Below, piece by piece: positions 27,165 to 36,590 of a DNA stretch of 64,000 nucleotides. The DNA comes from Sulfurovum sp. TSL6. Its GTDB lineage: Bacteria > Campylobacterota > Campylobacteria > Campylobacterales > Sulfurovaceae. Below the pieces are notes generated by a model, which saw only the letters and a list, made by a program, of their open reading frames with translations, did not search any database and had not been told where the DNA came from. The stretch spans positions 248,001 through 312,000 of the forward strand of contig NZ_BPFJ01000003.1 in assembly GCF_019972115.1 (NCBI RefSeq), given 5' to 3'. Each line of letters opens with the position of its first letter. The first letter of the stretch is position 1. Both the position numbers and the translations under genes were made by a program.

Positions 27165-28481
27165 GTGAAAAAAATACATTTCATAGGCATCGGAGGTATA
27201 GGACTTTCTGCATTGGCTAAATTTCTCTTCAATGATGGACATAAGATCTCCGGATCAGATATTAAACAAACGGAGATCACCAATGACCTGGCAACCAACT
27301 ATGATGCCAAGATCACGATACCACACCATGAAGATGCAGTGGAGGGTGTCGATAGGGTGATCTACTCTGCTGCCGTACGTCCTAACAACCCTGAGTACCA
27401 AAAGGCAAAGGAACTGGGGATAGAGTTACTTTCACGCAAAGAGTCTTTAAAAAGTATTTTAGGTGAAAAAGAAGTCTATGCGGTAGGCGGAGCACACGGT
27501 AAGAGTACCACTTCAGCGATGCTTGCATCGATCATACCTGAGTCCAATGCACTCATCGGTGCTATCAGTAAAGAGTTCGGTTCAAACGTACGTAACTATC
27601 CGAACAACAAAGTGGTCTTTGAAGCCGATGAGAGTGATGAGAGTTTTTTAAACTCCAATCCCTATCTTGCCATCGTGACCAATGTAGAACCGGAACATAT
27701 GGAGTACTACGGGTATGATGAAGAGCGTTTTTACAATGCCTATAGAAACTTTTTGTCATTGGCTGACATACGTGTCATTAATGCAGAAGATGAATTCCTC
27801 TCTTCTCTAGAGACGGAGAGCATTAAACTTTACCCTTCCAAAGACATCAAAAACATAGAGTTTGTGTTAGTAGAGGGTGAACCACATACAAAATTCGAAC
27901 TTTTGGACCTGGGTGCATTTGAAGTATTCGGTTTTGGAAATCACATTGCCTTAGATGCCGCATTAGCGATATTGGGTGCTTTAGAGTTAGGTGAAAAAGT
28001 AGAAGATATAAGAAGTAACCTTTTACACTACAAAGGCATTAAAAAACGTTTTGACATTGTACAAAACCAAGAAGAGTGTGTGGTCATCGATGACTATGGA
28101 CACCACCCGACAGAGATAAAAGTGACGATGGAGTCACTGCAAACCTATAAAAAGTTACGAAGTTTTTCCAAACTCAATGTCATTTGGCAACCGCATAAGT
28201 ACAGCCGAACGATGGATAACCTGCAAGGATTTGTAGAGTGTTTTGAAGGAGTAGATGAGCTTGTGATCCTTCCTATATGGGCTGCAGGTGAGCTGGAAGT
28301 TGACATAGACCTGAAAGGTGCATTCAGTCGATACAAGTTACTCATGGCAGACTCTGTCACAAAAGAAGATGGCATTGTCAAAGTGTTTAAAGATGGACAT
28401 ATCATACAAGAATACAGTGACGGGCTTGTGACAGCCTTTGGTGCGGGAGATATTACGTATCAGATACGCGGAGAGGCATAA
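27165..28481 (+). CDS. murC: UDP-N-acetylmuramate--L-alanine ligase
   Basis: MurC adds the first amino acid to UDP-MurNAc. The N-terminal FIGIGGIGLSALAKFL binds the UDP part, AVGGAHGKSTTSAML is the ATP loop, EADESDESF and VTNVEPEHMEYY are the Mur-ligase core, and DDYGHHPTEIK is MurC-specific. The GTG start has a weak leader (AAAGGAAAAATAG). Length is normal (438 aa). Confidence 0.95.
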   Translation: MKKIHFIGIGGIGLSALAKFLFNDGHKISGSDIKQTEITNDLATNYDAKITIPHHEDAVEGVDRVIYSAAVRPNNPEYQKAKELGIELLSRKESLKSILGEKEVYAVGGAHGKSTTSAMLASIIPESNALIGAISKEFGSNVRNYPNNKVVFEADESDESFLNSNPYLAIVTNVEPEHMEYYGYDEERFYNAYRNFLSLADIRVINAEDEFLSSLETESIKLYPSKDIKNIEFVLVEGEPHTKFELLDLGAFEVFGFGNHIALDAALAILGALELGEKVEDIRSNLLHYKGIKKRFDIVQNQEECVVIDDYGHHPTEIKVTMESLQTYKKLRSFSKLNVIWQPHKYSRTMDNLQGFVECFEGVDELVILPIWAAGELEVDIDLKGAFSRYKLLMADSVTKEDGIVKVFKDGHIIQEYSDGLVTAFGAGDITYQIRGEA

Positions 28482-28485
28482 GGTG

Positions 28486-30708
28486 ATGCATTCGCAGGAG
28501 AGTAGCGAAAAAACCATTATCCAAAAACTGGACCTGGACGGGTATATACAGCAGTTCCAAAAGTTTTTAGCAAGAGAGAAACCTGTGGCAATGATGGGTG
28601 ATATCAACCAGCACTATCGTTATATACAAGCACTTTCCAAAGTACAATTCCCCATACCCCATACTGTACCGAACTTAGACAGAGAATTGAACCTTATTAA
28701 AAAACAAGGGGTACTTTCACTGGATGAGATCTATGCTTTTGTCACCATGATCTCTTACTTCAATACCTTAAAGACAGTGGGTTTCACAGAACCGCTCATC
28801 TCTTGGATACAAGGTATAGAGATACCAGAAGAGATCCTAGAGGTTATAGGGGTTTTTACTGCTGAGGGCGACATTAATCCTGAACGTGATCCGGAACTTT
28901 TTAAACTTGAACGTGCCATCAAGCAAAACAAGATAGATATCAAAGAGACGCTCTATAAGCTGGCACACTCCAGCAGGCTTAGAGATTATCTCGTGGATAC
29001 ACAAGTACATTTCAACGGTGGGGAAGAGACTTTACTGGTACGCGGAGGGTTTAACAATGCTATTAAGGCCACTGTGGCTGCACGTAGTCCAGGAGGCTTT
29101 TTTTATATCATCCCCCAAAGTATTTCTCACTTAAAAGAGAAAGAGTCTGCTCTGCTAAGCAGTAAAGAGGAGTTGATCTATACCTATTGTAAAAATATCT
29201 CGGCGATCTTTTTCAAGTGGGAACGTTTTTTGGCATTCATTAACAAAGAGTATGATAGATTTGACCATTATCAGGCACGTGTCAGTTTTGCTAGAGCCAA
29301 AGAGTATGAATTCATTTTGCCGAGTAAACACAAACGTATTAAGCTGCAGGATTTTGCCCACCCAGCTATAGAGAATCCTGTCCCTATAACCATGGATCTC
29401 TCCAAGCAGATCATGCTTGTCACGGGGGTGAATGCCGGGGGTAAAACGATGTTGCTCAAGTCAATGCTCTCAGCAGTCTACATGAGTAAGTATCTGCTTC
29501 CTTTTCAATGTAATGCTGCACAGACAGAAGTCGGGCATTACAAAAGCATAGAAGCGGTTATAGATGACCCTCAATCGGTGAAGAATGACATCTCTACTTT
29601 TGCAGGGCGTATGCAGGAGTTTGCAAAACTCTTTCACAAAGAAGATGCCATCGTAGGGGTCGATGAGATAGAACTGGGTACGGACAGTGATGAAGCAGCC
29701 AGCCTGTTTCGCGTGATGTTGGATGAATTACGCAAAAAAGGTATTACCTTTATTGTGACAACACACCATAAACGTTTGGCTTCACTGATGGCCAGTGATG
29801 ATGAGGTGGAACTCATCGCAGCACTGTACGATGAAGAGCGCAGAGTACCTACGTATACTTTCTTGCAGGGAAGTATAGGGAAGAGTTATGCTTTTGAAAC
29901 AGCGCAACGTTATGGTGTACCTGTAGCCATTGTGAACAAAGCAAAAGAGGTCTATGGAGAGGACAAAGAAAACCTCAATGAACTCATAGAAAAATCTACC
30001 TCACTTGAACGTGAAATGCGCACGAAGATCGCCAAAATAGATGATGAGTTAAAAGCTGTAGAGAGACAAAAACAGAGACTCCAGGATGAAGAAGTGAAGC
30101 TTCAGGAGAGCCACAGAAAAGCCCTAGCAACCCTGGAAAACCGTTATAATGCAGCGACAAAAAAAGCAAGAGAAGCGCTCAAAGCACAAGAGTCAGCAGA
30201 GGGTAGACGCCTGCTGAATGTGGCACATCAACGTAAAGATTTCAAGCAAAAAGAAGTGAAATTAAAAGAGGAAGTACCACTCAAAGAAGGGGACAAGGTG
30301 AAATACCGCTCTCACAAAGGTGAGATACTCGGTATCCGTGGTAAAGATGCGACGATCATCGTAGATGGATTGAAGATGAGAGTGCCTTTGGGACAACTCA
30401 AAAGAAGAGGAGATACCCCTCAGATCAAAGTCAAACCTAAAGCAAAAGAGGTCAAGGTCAATGTTGAAAAGTCAGGAGCAGCTGTTTCTGTAAAACTACT
30501 TGGTATGTATGCTGATGAAGCTATAGATACCGTCGATAAATTTATTTCAGATGCCTTAGTGAACGGACTAAGTGAAGTACAGATCATTCATGGTACTGGC
30601 GGGGGTGTATTAGCCAAATTGGTGACAGAGTATCTTAAACAACATCCTAAAATACAGAAGTTTTATAGAATGCCCGGAAACTTAGGCATTACAGTCGTCG
30701 AACTCTAG
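28486..30708 (+). CDS. mutS2: Endonuclease MutS2
   Basis: MutS2 binds branched DNA and limits recombination; in Helicobacter it also takes part in oxidative-damage repair. About 740 aa: helical core, Walker A in TGVNAGGKTMLLKS, ABC-type VGVDEIELGTDSDEA, a long coiled coil (about 500-610), a KOW-like turn (KEGDKVKYRSHKGEILGI), and the C-terminal Smr nuclease domain with IHGTGGGVLAKLV. Start ATG 28486 or GTG 28483 (GGAGAGG upstream); the earlier ATG inside murC is rejected. Confidence 0.93.
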   Translation: MHSQESSEKTIIQKLDLDGYIQQFQKFLAREKPVAMMGDINQHYRYIQALSKVQFPIPHTVPNLDRELNLIKKQGVLSLDEIYAFVTMISYFNTLKTVGFTEPLISWIQGIEIPEEILEVIGVFTAEGDINPERDPELFKLERAIKQNKIDIKETLYKLAHSSRLRDYLVDTQVHFNGGEETLLVRGGFNNAIKATVAARSPGGFFYIIPQSISHLKEKESALLSSKEELIYTYCKNISAIFFKWERFLAFINKEYDRFDHYQARVSFARAKEYEFILPSKHKRIKLQDFAHPAIENPVPITMDLSKQIMLVTGVNAGGKTMLLKSMLSAVYMSKYLLPFQCNAAQTEVGHYKSIEAVIDDPQSVKNDISTFAGRMQEFAKLFHKEDAIVGVDEIELGTDSDEAASLFRVMLDELRKKGITFIVTTHHKRLASLMASDDEVELIAALYDEERRVPTYTFLQGSIGKSYAFETAQRYGVPVAIVNKAKEVYGEDKENLNELIEKSTSLEREMRTKIAKIDDELKAVERQKQRLQDEEVKLQESHRKALATLENRYNAATKKAREALKAQESAEGRRLLNVAHQRKDFKQKEVKLKEEVPLKEGDKVKYRSHKGEILGIRGKDATIIVDGLKMRVPLGQLKRRGDTPQIKVKPKAKEVKVNVEKSGAAVSVKLLGMYADEAIDTVDKFISDALVNGLSEVQIIHGTGGGVLAKLVTEYLKQHPKIQKFYRMPGNLGITVVEL

Positions 30709-30774
30709 AACTATAACCCCTCTTTTAACTCCAAAAGGTATAATATATGCATAAAAATGTTGCAGGAGAGCTAC

Positions 30775-31353
30775 GTGAGCATTCAAGATGATGTGAATTA
30801 TGTAAAAAAAGAGTTAAGTGGTGATGAGAAGGTACTAGAGAGTGCTTTTAAACTAGAGTCACTGTATAAAAAATACAAGTTTCAATTGTGGGGTGTGATT
30901 GTCGTACTTATTTTGTTCTTTGGGGGACAAGCTGTGATAAGTGCTCTGCATGAAGCAAAGCTTGTAAAAGCAAATGAAGCTTTCCTAACACTACAGAGTG
31001 ACAGTGATGATAGCAATGCTCTTAAAGTACTTCAAGAGAATAATCCGGCACTTTTAGAGCTTTACACTTATGCGCAAGCAGTGAAAAAGGAAGATATCAA
31101 AGCGTTAGAGTCTTTGACTTCAAGTACGAACAGTGTGATCGCTGATGCCAGTGGCTATACTGCAGGCGTGCTCAAGAAAAAACCTGTGGACTCAAAGCTC
31201 TATAAAGAGATGGCACTGTTTGAAGAAGCCTATTTGTCTATTCTTGCAGGTGATGTAAAAACGGCTCAGAATAAATTGGAGCTTATAGACGAACGTTCAT
31301 CCCTTTCAGTGATCAAAGAGTTCCTTAAACACTCTACCATAAAGGCAAACTAA
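30775..31353 (+). CDS. YfgM-like membrane-anchored TPR protein
   Basis: 192 aa. A cytoplasmic N-terminal helix (VNYVKKELSGDEKVLES), one membrane span (FQLWGVIVVLILFFGGQAVI) and a periplasmic helical part with TPR-like repeats. This layout matches YfgM, an accessory subunit of SecYEG that hands over periplasmic chaperones. GTG 30775 is the start because GCAGGAG lies 6 nt upstream. The next gene is a BamB-like lipoprotein, as in E. coli (yfgM-bamB), which supports the call. Confidence 0.7.
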   Translation: MSIQDDVNYVKKELSGDEKVLESAFKLESLYKKYKFQLWGVIVVLILFFGGQAVISALHEAKLVKANEAFLTLQSDSDDSNALKVLQENNPALLELYTYAQAVKKEDIKALESLTSSTNSVIADASGYTAGVLKKKPVDSKLYKEMALFEEAYLSILAGDVKTAQNKLELIDERSSLSVIKEFLKHSTIKAN

Positions 31354-32366
31354 TGAAAGGTTTGTCACTACTTACATTTACTGTAGCAGCTTTACTCTTT
31401 TCAGGGTGCAGCAGTAAAAAATACTTTGAACCAGAACAGACATTTTCAGCCTCCAATGCTTCAACTTCGTATGGTGGAAGTATCAGCGACCTTAGTCGTG
31501 AAGGCGGAACACTTAAAAGTGGTCAATACATTAGTAAGGCGGGTGTAAGCACTGTCAACCTTGGTGAAGGGTATAGATTTTTAAATGAAAACGATACCTA
31601 TATACTGGCTACAAATACTGAGGGTATTTTAAAAGTAATTGATAAAAAAACGAAAGAAGCGGTACGTGAAGTATCTTTAAAAGTGCCTGTCGTTTCTGCA
31701 ACGATCCACAATGGTGTCATTGCCTATATTCTCAACAACAATACCTTTGGTATTTATCAAATGAAAGACAATAGAAAATTGGTTGAAAGTAGATCTGAGG
31801 CAACAGTTGCCATTGATACAAGAGCGGCAAGTCCGATCTTTATTGATGGTTTAGTTGTTATGCCTATGCTTGACGGAAAACTCATTATTGTCAATATCAA
31901 TGACAGTGATAATGCAAAAGTGGTCTATCTCAGTACTGAAAAAGTATTTAATAACATTATATACTTGTCTCGCAAGGGCAACACTATGATCGCTGCAACG
32001 CCAAAAAGACTCCTTACCTTAGGTAGCAGTGGACAGAATGAGTATAAAGCAAATATCTCTGAAGTGGCATTTGATAAGGGTATTATTTATCTCTTTACAA
32101 AAGAAGGAGAGATACTTGCTTTAAATAGCTATCTTGAAAAAGTGGGAGAAGCAAAGTATAAATTTGCACACTATTCTGTAGGTACGGCCTTTAATGGCAA
32201 GGTGTATGGTTTAGACCAGGGAGGGTCACTGATCGTGATGAACAGTGCATTGACAAAACAGAAGATCTATGATGTTGGTGAAGTGGATGAGCCAGCATTC
32301 ATTACTGGAACAAAGCTCTATAAAGACGGTGATATGATTGAATTATCTAAACTAGGTTATGAGTGA
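31353..32366 (+). CDS. BamB-like outer membrane lipoprotein (beta-propeller)
   Basis: A 337-aa lipoprotein. The lipobox LLFSGCSS puts the lipidated cysteine near residue 19. The rest has repeated strands of about 40 residues (for example ILKVIDKKTKEAVREVSLKVPVV, YLFTKEGEILALNSYLEKVGEAKY), consistent with a PQQ-type propeller such as BamB of the outer-membrane assembly machine. Sequence similarity is weak; the gene order after the YfgM-like gene is the best support. The start overlaps the previous stop by one base. Confidence 0.65.
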   Translation: MKGLSLLTFTVAALLFSGCSSKKYFEPEQTFSASNASTSYGGSISDLSREGGTLKSGQYISKAGVSTVNLGEGYRFLNENDTYILATNTEGILKVIDKKTKEAVREVSLKVPVVSATIHNGVIAYILNNNTFGIYQMKDNRKLVESRSEATVAIDTRAASPIFIDGLVVMPMLDGKLIIVNINDSDNAKVVYLSTEKVFNNIIYLSRKGNTMIAATPKRLLTLGSSGQNEYKANISEVAFDKGIIYLFTKEGEILALNSYLEKVGEAKYKFAHYSVGTAFNGKVYGLDQGGSLIVMNSALTKQKIYDVGEVDEPAFITGTKLYKDGDMIELSKLGYE

Positions 32367-33183
32367 TCTACTGAGTGCTTTCGAAGAGTATCTTAGTGTC
32401 ACCAAGGCACTGGATACACTGACTATTTCTTCTTATTTGGGTGACCTTACCCAACTCGAAGTGTTGAGTCAAAAAGCACTGACGAAACTCGATACTACGG
32501 ATATATTAAAATTTTTATCTACCTTTGAGAACAAAAGAACGTTAAACAGAAAACTCTCTTCTATCAATACATTTTTCCATTTTTGTCATAAGCAAGACTT
32601 TACACATGAAAAGATCAAGATCCCTATGGCAAAAGTACCCAAAAATCTACCCAAATACATGAGCAGTGAAGAGATACTGCAAGGTTTAAAAAATATTGAC
32701 AGAAGTAAGATCATGGGACTGCGTGATTATTCACTGATACTCTTCTTGTATGCGAGCGGTTGCCGTATTTCAGAAGCATTGAATGTACAGCGCAGTGATA
32801 TCGTGGACGGATGGCTGAAGATACGTTTTGCAAAAGGAGAAAAAGAGCGCATCGTACCTCTTGCACCTATAGCTGTTCAGGCATTGGAGATGTATATGCA
32901 GGAACAGGATATGGCAAGCAGTTATATTTGGTTAAATTACAAAGGTGATGTCCTCAGCCGTATCTCTGCGTATAAAATCGTGAAGAAGTATTTGGGTGTA
33001 TCACCCCATGTATTACGACACTCTTTTGCCTCTTCTCTTATCATCGGTGGCGCAGATCTGCGTGTGGTGCAGGAGTTGTTGGGACACAGTTCTCTGGAGA
33101 CCACACAGATCTATACCCATATACAAAAACAGAATTTGGCAGAGACCATGAACAGTTATCATCCGTTAAAAGGAGTGTCATGA
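32359..33183 (+). CDS. xerH: XerH-type tyrosine recombinase
   Basis: A 274-aa site-specific recombinase that resolves chromosome dimers at difH in Campylobacterota with a single Xer protein. Catalytic residues are visible: R in ASGCRISEALN, K near FAKGEKERIVPL, HVLRHSFASSL, LLGHSSLETTQIYTH with the nucleophilic tyrosine. The SAM-like N-terminal domain is complete. It is embedded in a conserved operon, so it is a housekeeping recombinase rather than an island integrase. Confidence 0.88.
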   Translation: MSDLLSAFEEYLSVTKALDTLTISSYLGDLTQLEVLSQKALTKLDTTDILKFLSTFENKRTLNRKLSSINTFFHFCHKQDFTHEKIKIPMAKVPKNLPKYMSSEEILQGLKNIDRSKIMGLRDYSLILFLYASGCRISEALNVQRSDIVDGWLKIRFAKGEKERIVPLAPIAVQALEMYMQEQDMASSYIWLNYKGDVLSRISAYKIVKKYLGVSPHVLRHSFASSLIIGGADLRVVQELLGHSSLETTQIYTHIQKQNLAETMNSYHPLKGVS

Positions 33184-33512
33184 AAGCACTGGTTGAATAT
33201 TTGAACTATAAAAAACTTATTTTTAAATCTCTTCAGGAGATCCTGCCAAAAGAACTGGGTTCCCGTAAAAAAGTTTCACTCTATTTAGGTGTTGACCTGA
33301 AAGGGTATTATGCACTGGTCATGCAGCTTGAAAAGAAAAGCAGAGTACTTCGTAAAGAAACAGGTGACTTGATGGTATTACATGAAAAACTGGAAAAGTA
33401 TGTGGGCAGTAATATCACTAAAAAATACATACTTATCAAAGCACCATTATGCTCACATGCCAAAGCAATGCTTGAAGAGAATGGCTGGAAGGTATGGCAT
33501 GAGCCCGAATGA
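33180..33512 (+). CDS. Hypothetical protein downstream of xerH
   Basis: Not recognised. 110 aa, basic, soluble. The beta-strand KVSLYLGVDLKGYYALVMQLEKKSR and the end LCSHAKAMLEENGWKVWHE suggest a small alpha/beta domain. It overlaps xerH by 4 bp and coaX by about 14 bp, so it is co-translated with them. Confidence 0.6.
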   Translation: MKALVEYLNYKKLIFKSLQEILPKELGSRKKVSLYLGVDLKGYYALVMQLEKKSRVLRKETGDLMVLHEKLEKYVGSNITKKYILIKAPLCSHAKAMLEENGWKVWHEPE

Positions 33513-34164
33513 AATGAGAAGTACTGAGATAAAGGATAGGTTGTTACTCGCAGATATAGGAAATACCCATTTCCATATTTATAATGGGCGTGAGATAGAG
33601 CATTTGTCCTATGAAGAGGCGATTCGTAAATATAACAAAGAGGCCCTCTGCTATATCTCTGTCAAACAACACTTTGACAGTACCATAGAAAATATTGCCT
33701 TATGGAAAAATATCTCTCCACAGATACACTTGGAAGGTGCCTATGAGACAATGGGCGTAGATAGAAGAGCATTGTGTCTGAGTCATGAAAATGGGTTGTT
33801 TGTGGATGCAGGTTCTGCTATTACCGTCGATATCATGGAAGAGGGAAAGTATAGGGGCGGATTTATCTTGCCCGGAATAAAAGCGATGTTACAAGCCTAT
33901 CGTTCTATCTCACCGGTCTTGGACACAACGTTGAATGAAACGATATCTTTAGAGCAATTGCCCTCCACAACTAAAGATGGGATAAGCTATGGTATAATCG
34001 CGTCTATAAAAGCACTCATAGATAAGCATAGTGATGGTAAAAAGCTTTATTTTACCGGTGGAGACGGAAAATTTTTATCAAGTTTTTTTGAAGAAGCCAC
34101 TTACGATGAAATGTTGGTATTTAACGGGATGCGGAAAGTGATTAAGGAATCAGAGATATGTTAA
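33499..34164 (+). CDS. coaX: Type III pantothenate kinase
   Basis: CoaX phosphorylates pantothenate in CoA synthesis. The ASKHA-fold motifs are LLLADIGNTHFHIYNG (P-loop), GVDRRALCLS and VDAGSAITVDIM, then GGFILPGIKAMLQA. At about 220 aa it is the short Campylobacterota form. ATG 33499 has GGAAGG upstream; ATG 33514 directly after the previous stop is equally plausible. The longer frame from 33382 is rejected because its extra residues are a shadow of the previous gene. Confidence 0.88.
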   Translation: MSPNEMRSTEIKDRLLLADIGNTHFHIYNGREIEHLSYEEAIRKYNKEALCYISVKQHFDSTIENIALWKNISPQIHLEGAYETMGVDRRALCLSHENGLFVDAGSAITVDIMEEGKYRGGFILPGIKAMLQAYRSISPVLDTTLNETISLEQLPSTTKDGISYGIIASIKALIDKHSDGKKLYFTGGDGKFLSSFFEEATYDEMLVFNGMRKVIKESEIC

Positions 34165-34778
34165 CAGTAGCACTTCCAAAGGGAAGAATAGCAGAACAGA
34201 CACTTGAAATATTTGCTGAGATTTTCGGTGGAGAATTTAAGTTTGAAGGTAGAGAACTCATCTTGGATATGGGTGAGTTTCGTTTTTTGAATGTACGTAA
34301 TCAAGATGTACCGACTTACGTAGAACACGGTGCAGCAGACATCGGTGTGGTTGGACTTGACGTCATTACTGAAAAAGAGTTAGATATTATCCAGCTTCTG
34401 GATATGCAGTTAGGAAAATGTAAAGTGGCTATCGGTATCAAAAATGAAGATGAACTTGACTGGTCACGTCCTAACATCAAAGTGGCTACAAAGATGGTCA
34501 ATATCACGAAGAACTATTTTGCAAAAAAAGCCGTAGGTGTAGAAGTAGTGAAGCTTTACGGCTCTATAGAACTGGCACCTCTTGTCGGTCTGGCTGATGC
34601 TATTGTGGACATCGTTGAAACAGGTTCAACGATGAGAGAGAACGGATTGAAAGTGGCTGAAGACATTATGGATTCTTCTGCACATCTGATCTCAAATAAA
34701 AATAGTTTTTATGCAAAGAAAGAAGAGATTCTCTCTTTATATGAAAAGATCAAAGCTGTTGTAGAAAGCCGTGGCTAA
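34158..34778 (+). CDS. hisG: ATP phosphoribosyltransferase, short form
   Basis: HisG joins ATP and PRPP in the first step of histidine synthesis. ALPKGRIAEQTLEIF opens the protein and IVDIVETGSTMRENGL binds PRPP. At 206 aa it lacks the regulatory domain, so it should need the HisZ partner, which is not in this window. It overlaps coaX by 7 bp and the next gene by 8 bp. Confidence 0.94.
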   Translation: MLTVALPKGRIAEQTLEIFAEIFGGEFKFEGRELILDMGEFRFLNVRNQDVPTYVEHGAADIGVVGLDVITEKELDIIQLLDMQLGKCKVAIGIKNEDELDWSRPNIKVATKMVNITKNYFAKKAVGVEVVKLYGSIELAPLVGLADAIVDIVETGSTMRENGLKVAEDIMDSSAHLISNKNSFYAKKEEILSLYEKIKAVVESRG

Positions 34779-35478
34779 TTCTACTTCAGACCCTCTTGAC
34801 CTCTACGCAAAAGTAGAGGGCCTTCTTGGCGTAAAAGAGGCTGCCCCAAGTCTCTATGCCCATTACCTTCTTTTTTTAAACTCCATAGATTTTAACAGCC
34901 TTCTGGATGTGGGGTGCGGTTCTGGAGACTTCTTACGTCAAATGCAAGGTGCATTAGAGATTCCAGAGGTTAAAGGGATAGACCTCAGTCCCCTTATGGT
35001 CTCAAGAACACTTGAACAAGGCTATGATGCGGAGTGTGTAGACTTATGCAAACTACATGCCCATTATGACGTATTGACAGCTGTTTTCGATATGCTGAAC
35101 TATCTCGATAAAGTACAATTGGCACAATTCTTAGGATGTGTAAAAGAGCACTTACATGATGGCGGATATTTTCTTTGTGACATCAACACGCTGTATGGTT
35201 TTGAAAATGTAGCAGTAGGTTCTTATATCGTGGATGACGAAGAGAGATTTTTAACTGTGGACAGTGACTTTGAAGAGGGTGTGTATAGTTCTGAGTTCAC
35301 ACTTTTTGAAAAAGAGGGGAGCAGTTTTAAAAAGTCTCAAGAGACGATTAGACAATATTATCATTCTCTAGACGAGATAGTGATGCTAAGTGGTTTGGAA
35401 CTGGTTCAGAGTGATGATGTCAATCTTTATGATTTGGATGAATCGGATAAATTGTTTCTTGTATTGAAAAAAGGTTAA
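34771..35478 (+). CDS. Class I SAM-dependent methyltransferase
   Basis: 235 aa. SAM motif I is LLDVGCGSGDFLRQM, with VKGIDLSPLMV for the acidic loop and the later YDVLTAVFDMLNYLD as motif IV. GTG start inside the end of hisG. Substrate unknown. Last gene of the long plus-strand run; the terminator at 35497 follows. Confidence 0.8.
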   Translation: MANSTSDPLDLYAKVEGLLGVKEAAPSLYAHYLLFLNSIDFNSLLDVGCGSGDFLRQMQGALEIPEVKGIDLSPLMVSRTLEQGYDAECVDLCKLHAHYDVLTAVFDMLNYLDKVQLAQFLGCVKEHLHDGGYFLCDINTLYGFENVAVGSYIVDDEERFLTVDSDFEEGVYSSEFTLFEKEGSSFKKSQETIRQYYHSLDEIVMLSGLELVQSDDVNLYDLDESDKLFLVLKKG

Positions 35479-35496
35479 GAGGGTTTATTGAGATGT

Positions 35497-35523
35497 AAAG
35501 TCCATCTTGAAGATGGACTTTTT
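35497..35523. terminator. Bidirectional terminator between methyltransferase and rpsR
   Basis: AAAGTCCATC (35497-35506) pairs with GATGGACTTT (35512-35521), loop TTGAA, followed by further T residues. It is placed between converging genes and can serve both strands. Confidence 0.75.
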
Positions 35524-35541
35524 GTCACTGTAAGCTAAAAT

Positions 35542-35805
35542 CTATTTTACGTTTTCAAATGGATTTTCAACAACATTCTTTCTATCTACGATATAAGGAA
35601 TAAGTGCTGTTTGTCTAGCTCTTTTGATTGCTCCAGTTACAAGCTCTTGGTGTCTTTTACAGTTACCAGTGAGTCTTCTTGGCATAATTTTAAATCTCTC
35701 ACTTAGTGAGAATTTAAGTTGCCCTAAATCTTTGTAGTCTATAAAGTCTACTTTCATTTCACAATATTTACAAAATCTTTTTTTGAATTTTCTTCTTTCT
35801 GCCAT
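35542..35805 (-). CDS. rpsR: 30S ribosomal protein S18, copy 1
   Basis: 87 aa with [10 protein letters not shown] and [26 protein letters not shown], the S18 signature; the cysteines could bind zinc. The strong leader AGGAGA lies before ATG. S18 normally follows rpsF and ssb, but neither is upstream here; a 480-bp AT-rich spacer and a second rpsR are. It ends in lysine where copy 2 ends in arginine. Confidence 0.95.
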   Translation of the reverse strand: MAERRKFKKRFCKYCEMKVDFIDYKDLGQLKFSLSERFKIMPRRLTGNCKRHQELVTGAIKRARQTALIPYIVDRKNVVENPFENVK

Positions 35806-35819
35806 GGTGTTCTCCTAAA

Positions 35820-36285
35820 AAGGTTATGTATAACAAATATAGTGTAAATAACTGTGTATTCCCCTTATTTATGGGATTAGCACACAATTATATTACGTTA
35901 AATGTAAATAAATCCAATTATTTTAGAAAAAACAATTAATTATATTTACATTTTGAGTGGTTATAGAATATTTTTATAGACTTTTTCCTGAAGATGTAGA
36001 TTTTAAAAATATCCCTTAAACAAGGACTGTGTTTTCAAGGTTTCCTAGATAATAAATTATAGAGGCACAGTGGATACTTGGATTGTGTATAAACACAAAA
36101 AACCAAAAATATATTTGGTAAAATTAATATTAAGATAATACATTAACTTTTATAAATATACACTTTTTACTCCCTTTATCGATACTATTTTATTTTACTT
36201 TTAGTCAGTTATTCTTTAGACAAATTATTTAAAATAGGTGTGTTTTAATAGTGATTTTAAAAAGTTTAGAGGATATTTAAGGTAT
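35820..36285. other. AT-rich spacer between the two rpsR copies
   Basis: About 465 bp with no convincing reading frame on either strand and no recognisable RNA gene. It probably carries the promoter of rpsR copy 1 and otherwise looks like decayed sequence. Confidence 0.5.
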
Positions 36286-36312
36286 TTGTTCCCATTGATA
36301 GAATGGGAACAA
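36286..36312. terminator. Hairpin downstream of rpsR copy 2
   Basis: TTGTTCCCATT (36286-36296) and AATGGGAACAA (36302-36312) form a perfect 11-bp stem with loop GATAG, 15 bp after the copy 2 stop. No long T-tract follows, so it is a terminator or a 3'-end stabiliser. Confidence 0.6.
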
Positions 36313-36326
36313 GAGGAAGGTACAAT

Positions 36327-36590
36327 CTATCTTACGTTTTCAAATGGATTTTCAACAACATTCTTTCTATCTACGATATAAGGAATAAGTGCTGTTTGTC
36401 TAGCTCTTTTGATTGCTCCAGTTACAAGCTCTTGGTGTCTTTTACAGTTGCCAGTGAGTCTTCTTGGCATAATTTTAAATCTCTCACTTAGTGAGAATTT
36501 AAGTTGTCCCAAGTCTTTGTAGTCTATAAAGTCTACTTTCATTTCACAATATTTACAAAATCTTTTTTTGAATTTTCTTCTTTCTGCCAT
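36327..36590 (-). CDS. rpsR: 30S ribosomal protein S18, copy 2
   Basis: 87 aa, identical to copy 1 except for the last residue (R instead of K). The few nucleotide changes I see inside the gene are otherwise silent. Similarity stops at the start codon and about 7 bp after the stop: leader, spacer and upstream DNA are unrelated (here AAAGGACCATC before ATG). Both copies keep a ribosome-binding site and look functional. Confidence 0.93.
   Translation of the reverse strand: MAERRKFKKRFCKYCEMKVDFIDYKDLGQLKFSLSERFKIMPRRLTGNCKRHQELVTGAIKRARQTALIPYIVDRKNVVENPFENVR

Noticed and set aside
32359-33183. Tyrosine recombinase as integrase of the island
   Set aside because: It is overlapped on both sides by operon genes and fits XerH; the island begins 3 kb away.
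34158-34778. HisG as a truncated gene
   Set aside because: 206 aa is the normal short form that works with HisZ, so it is not a pseudogene.
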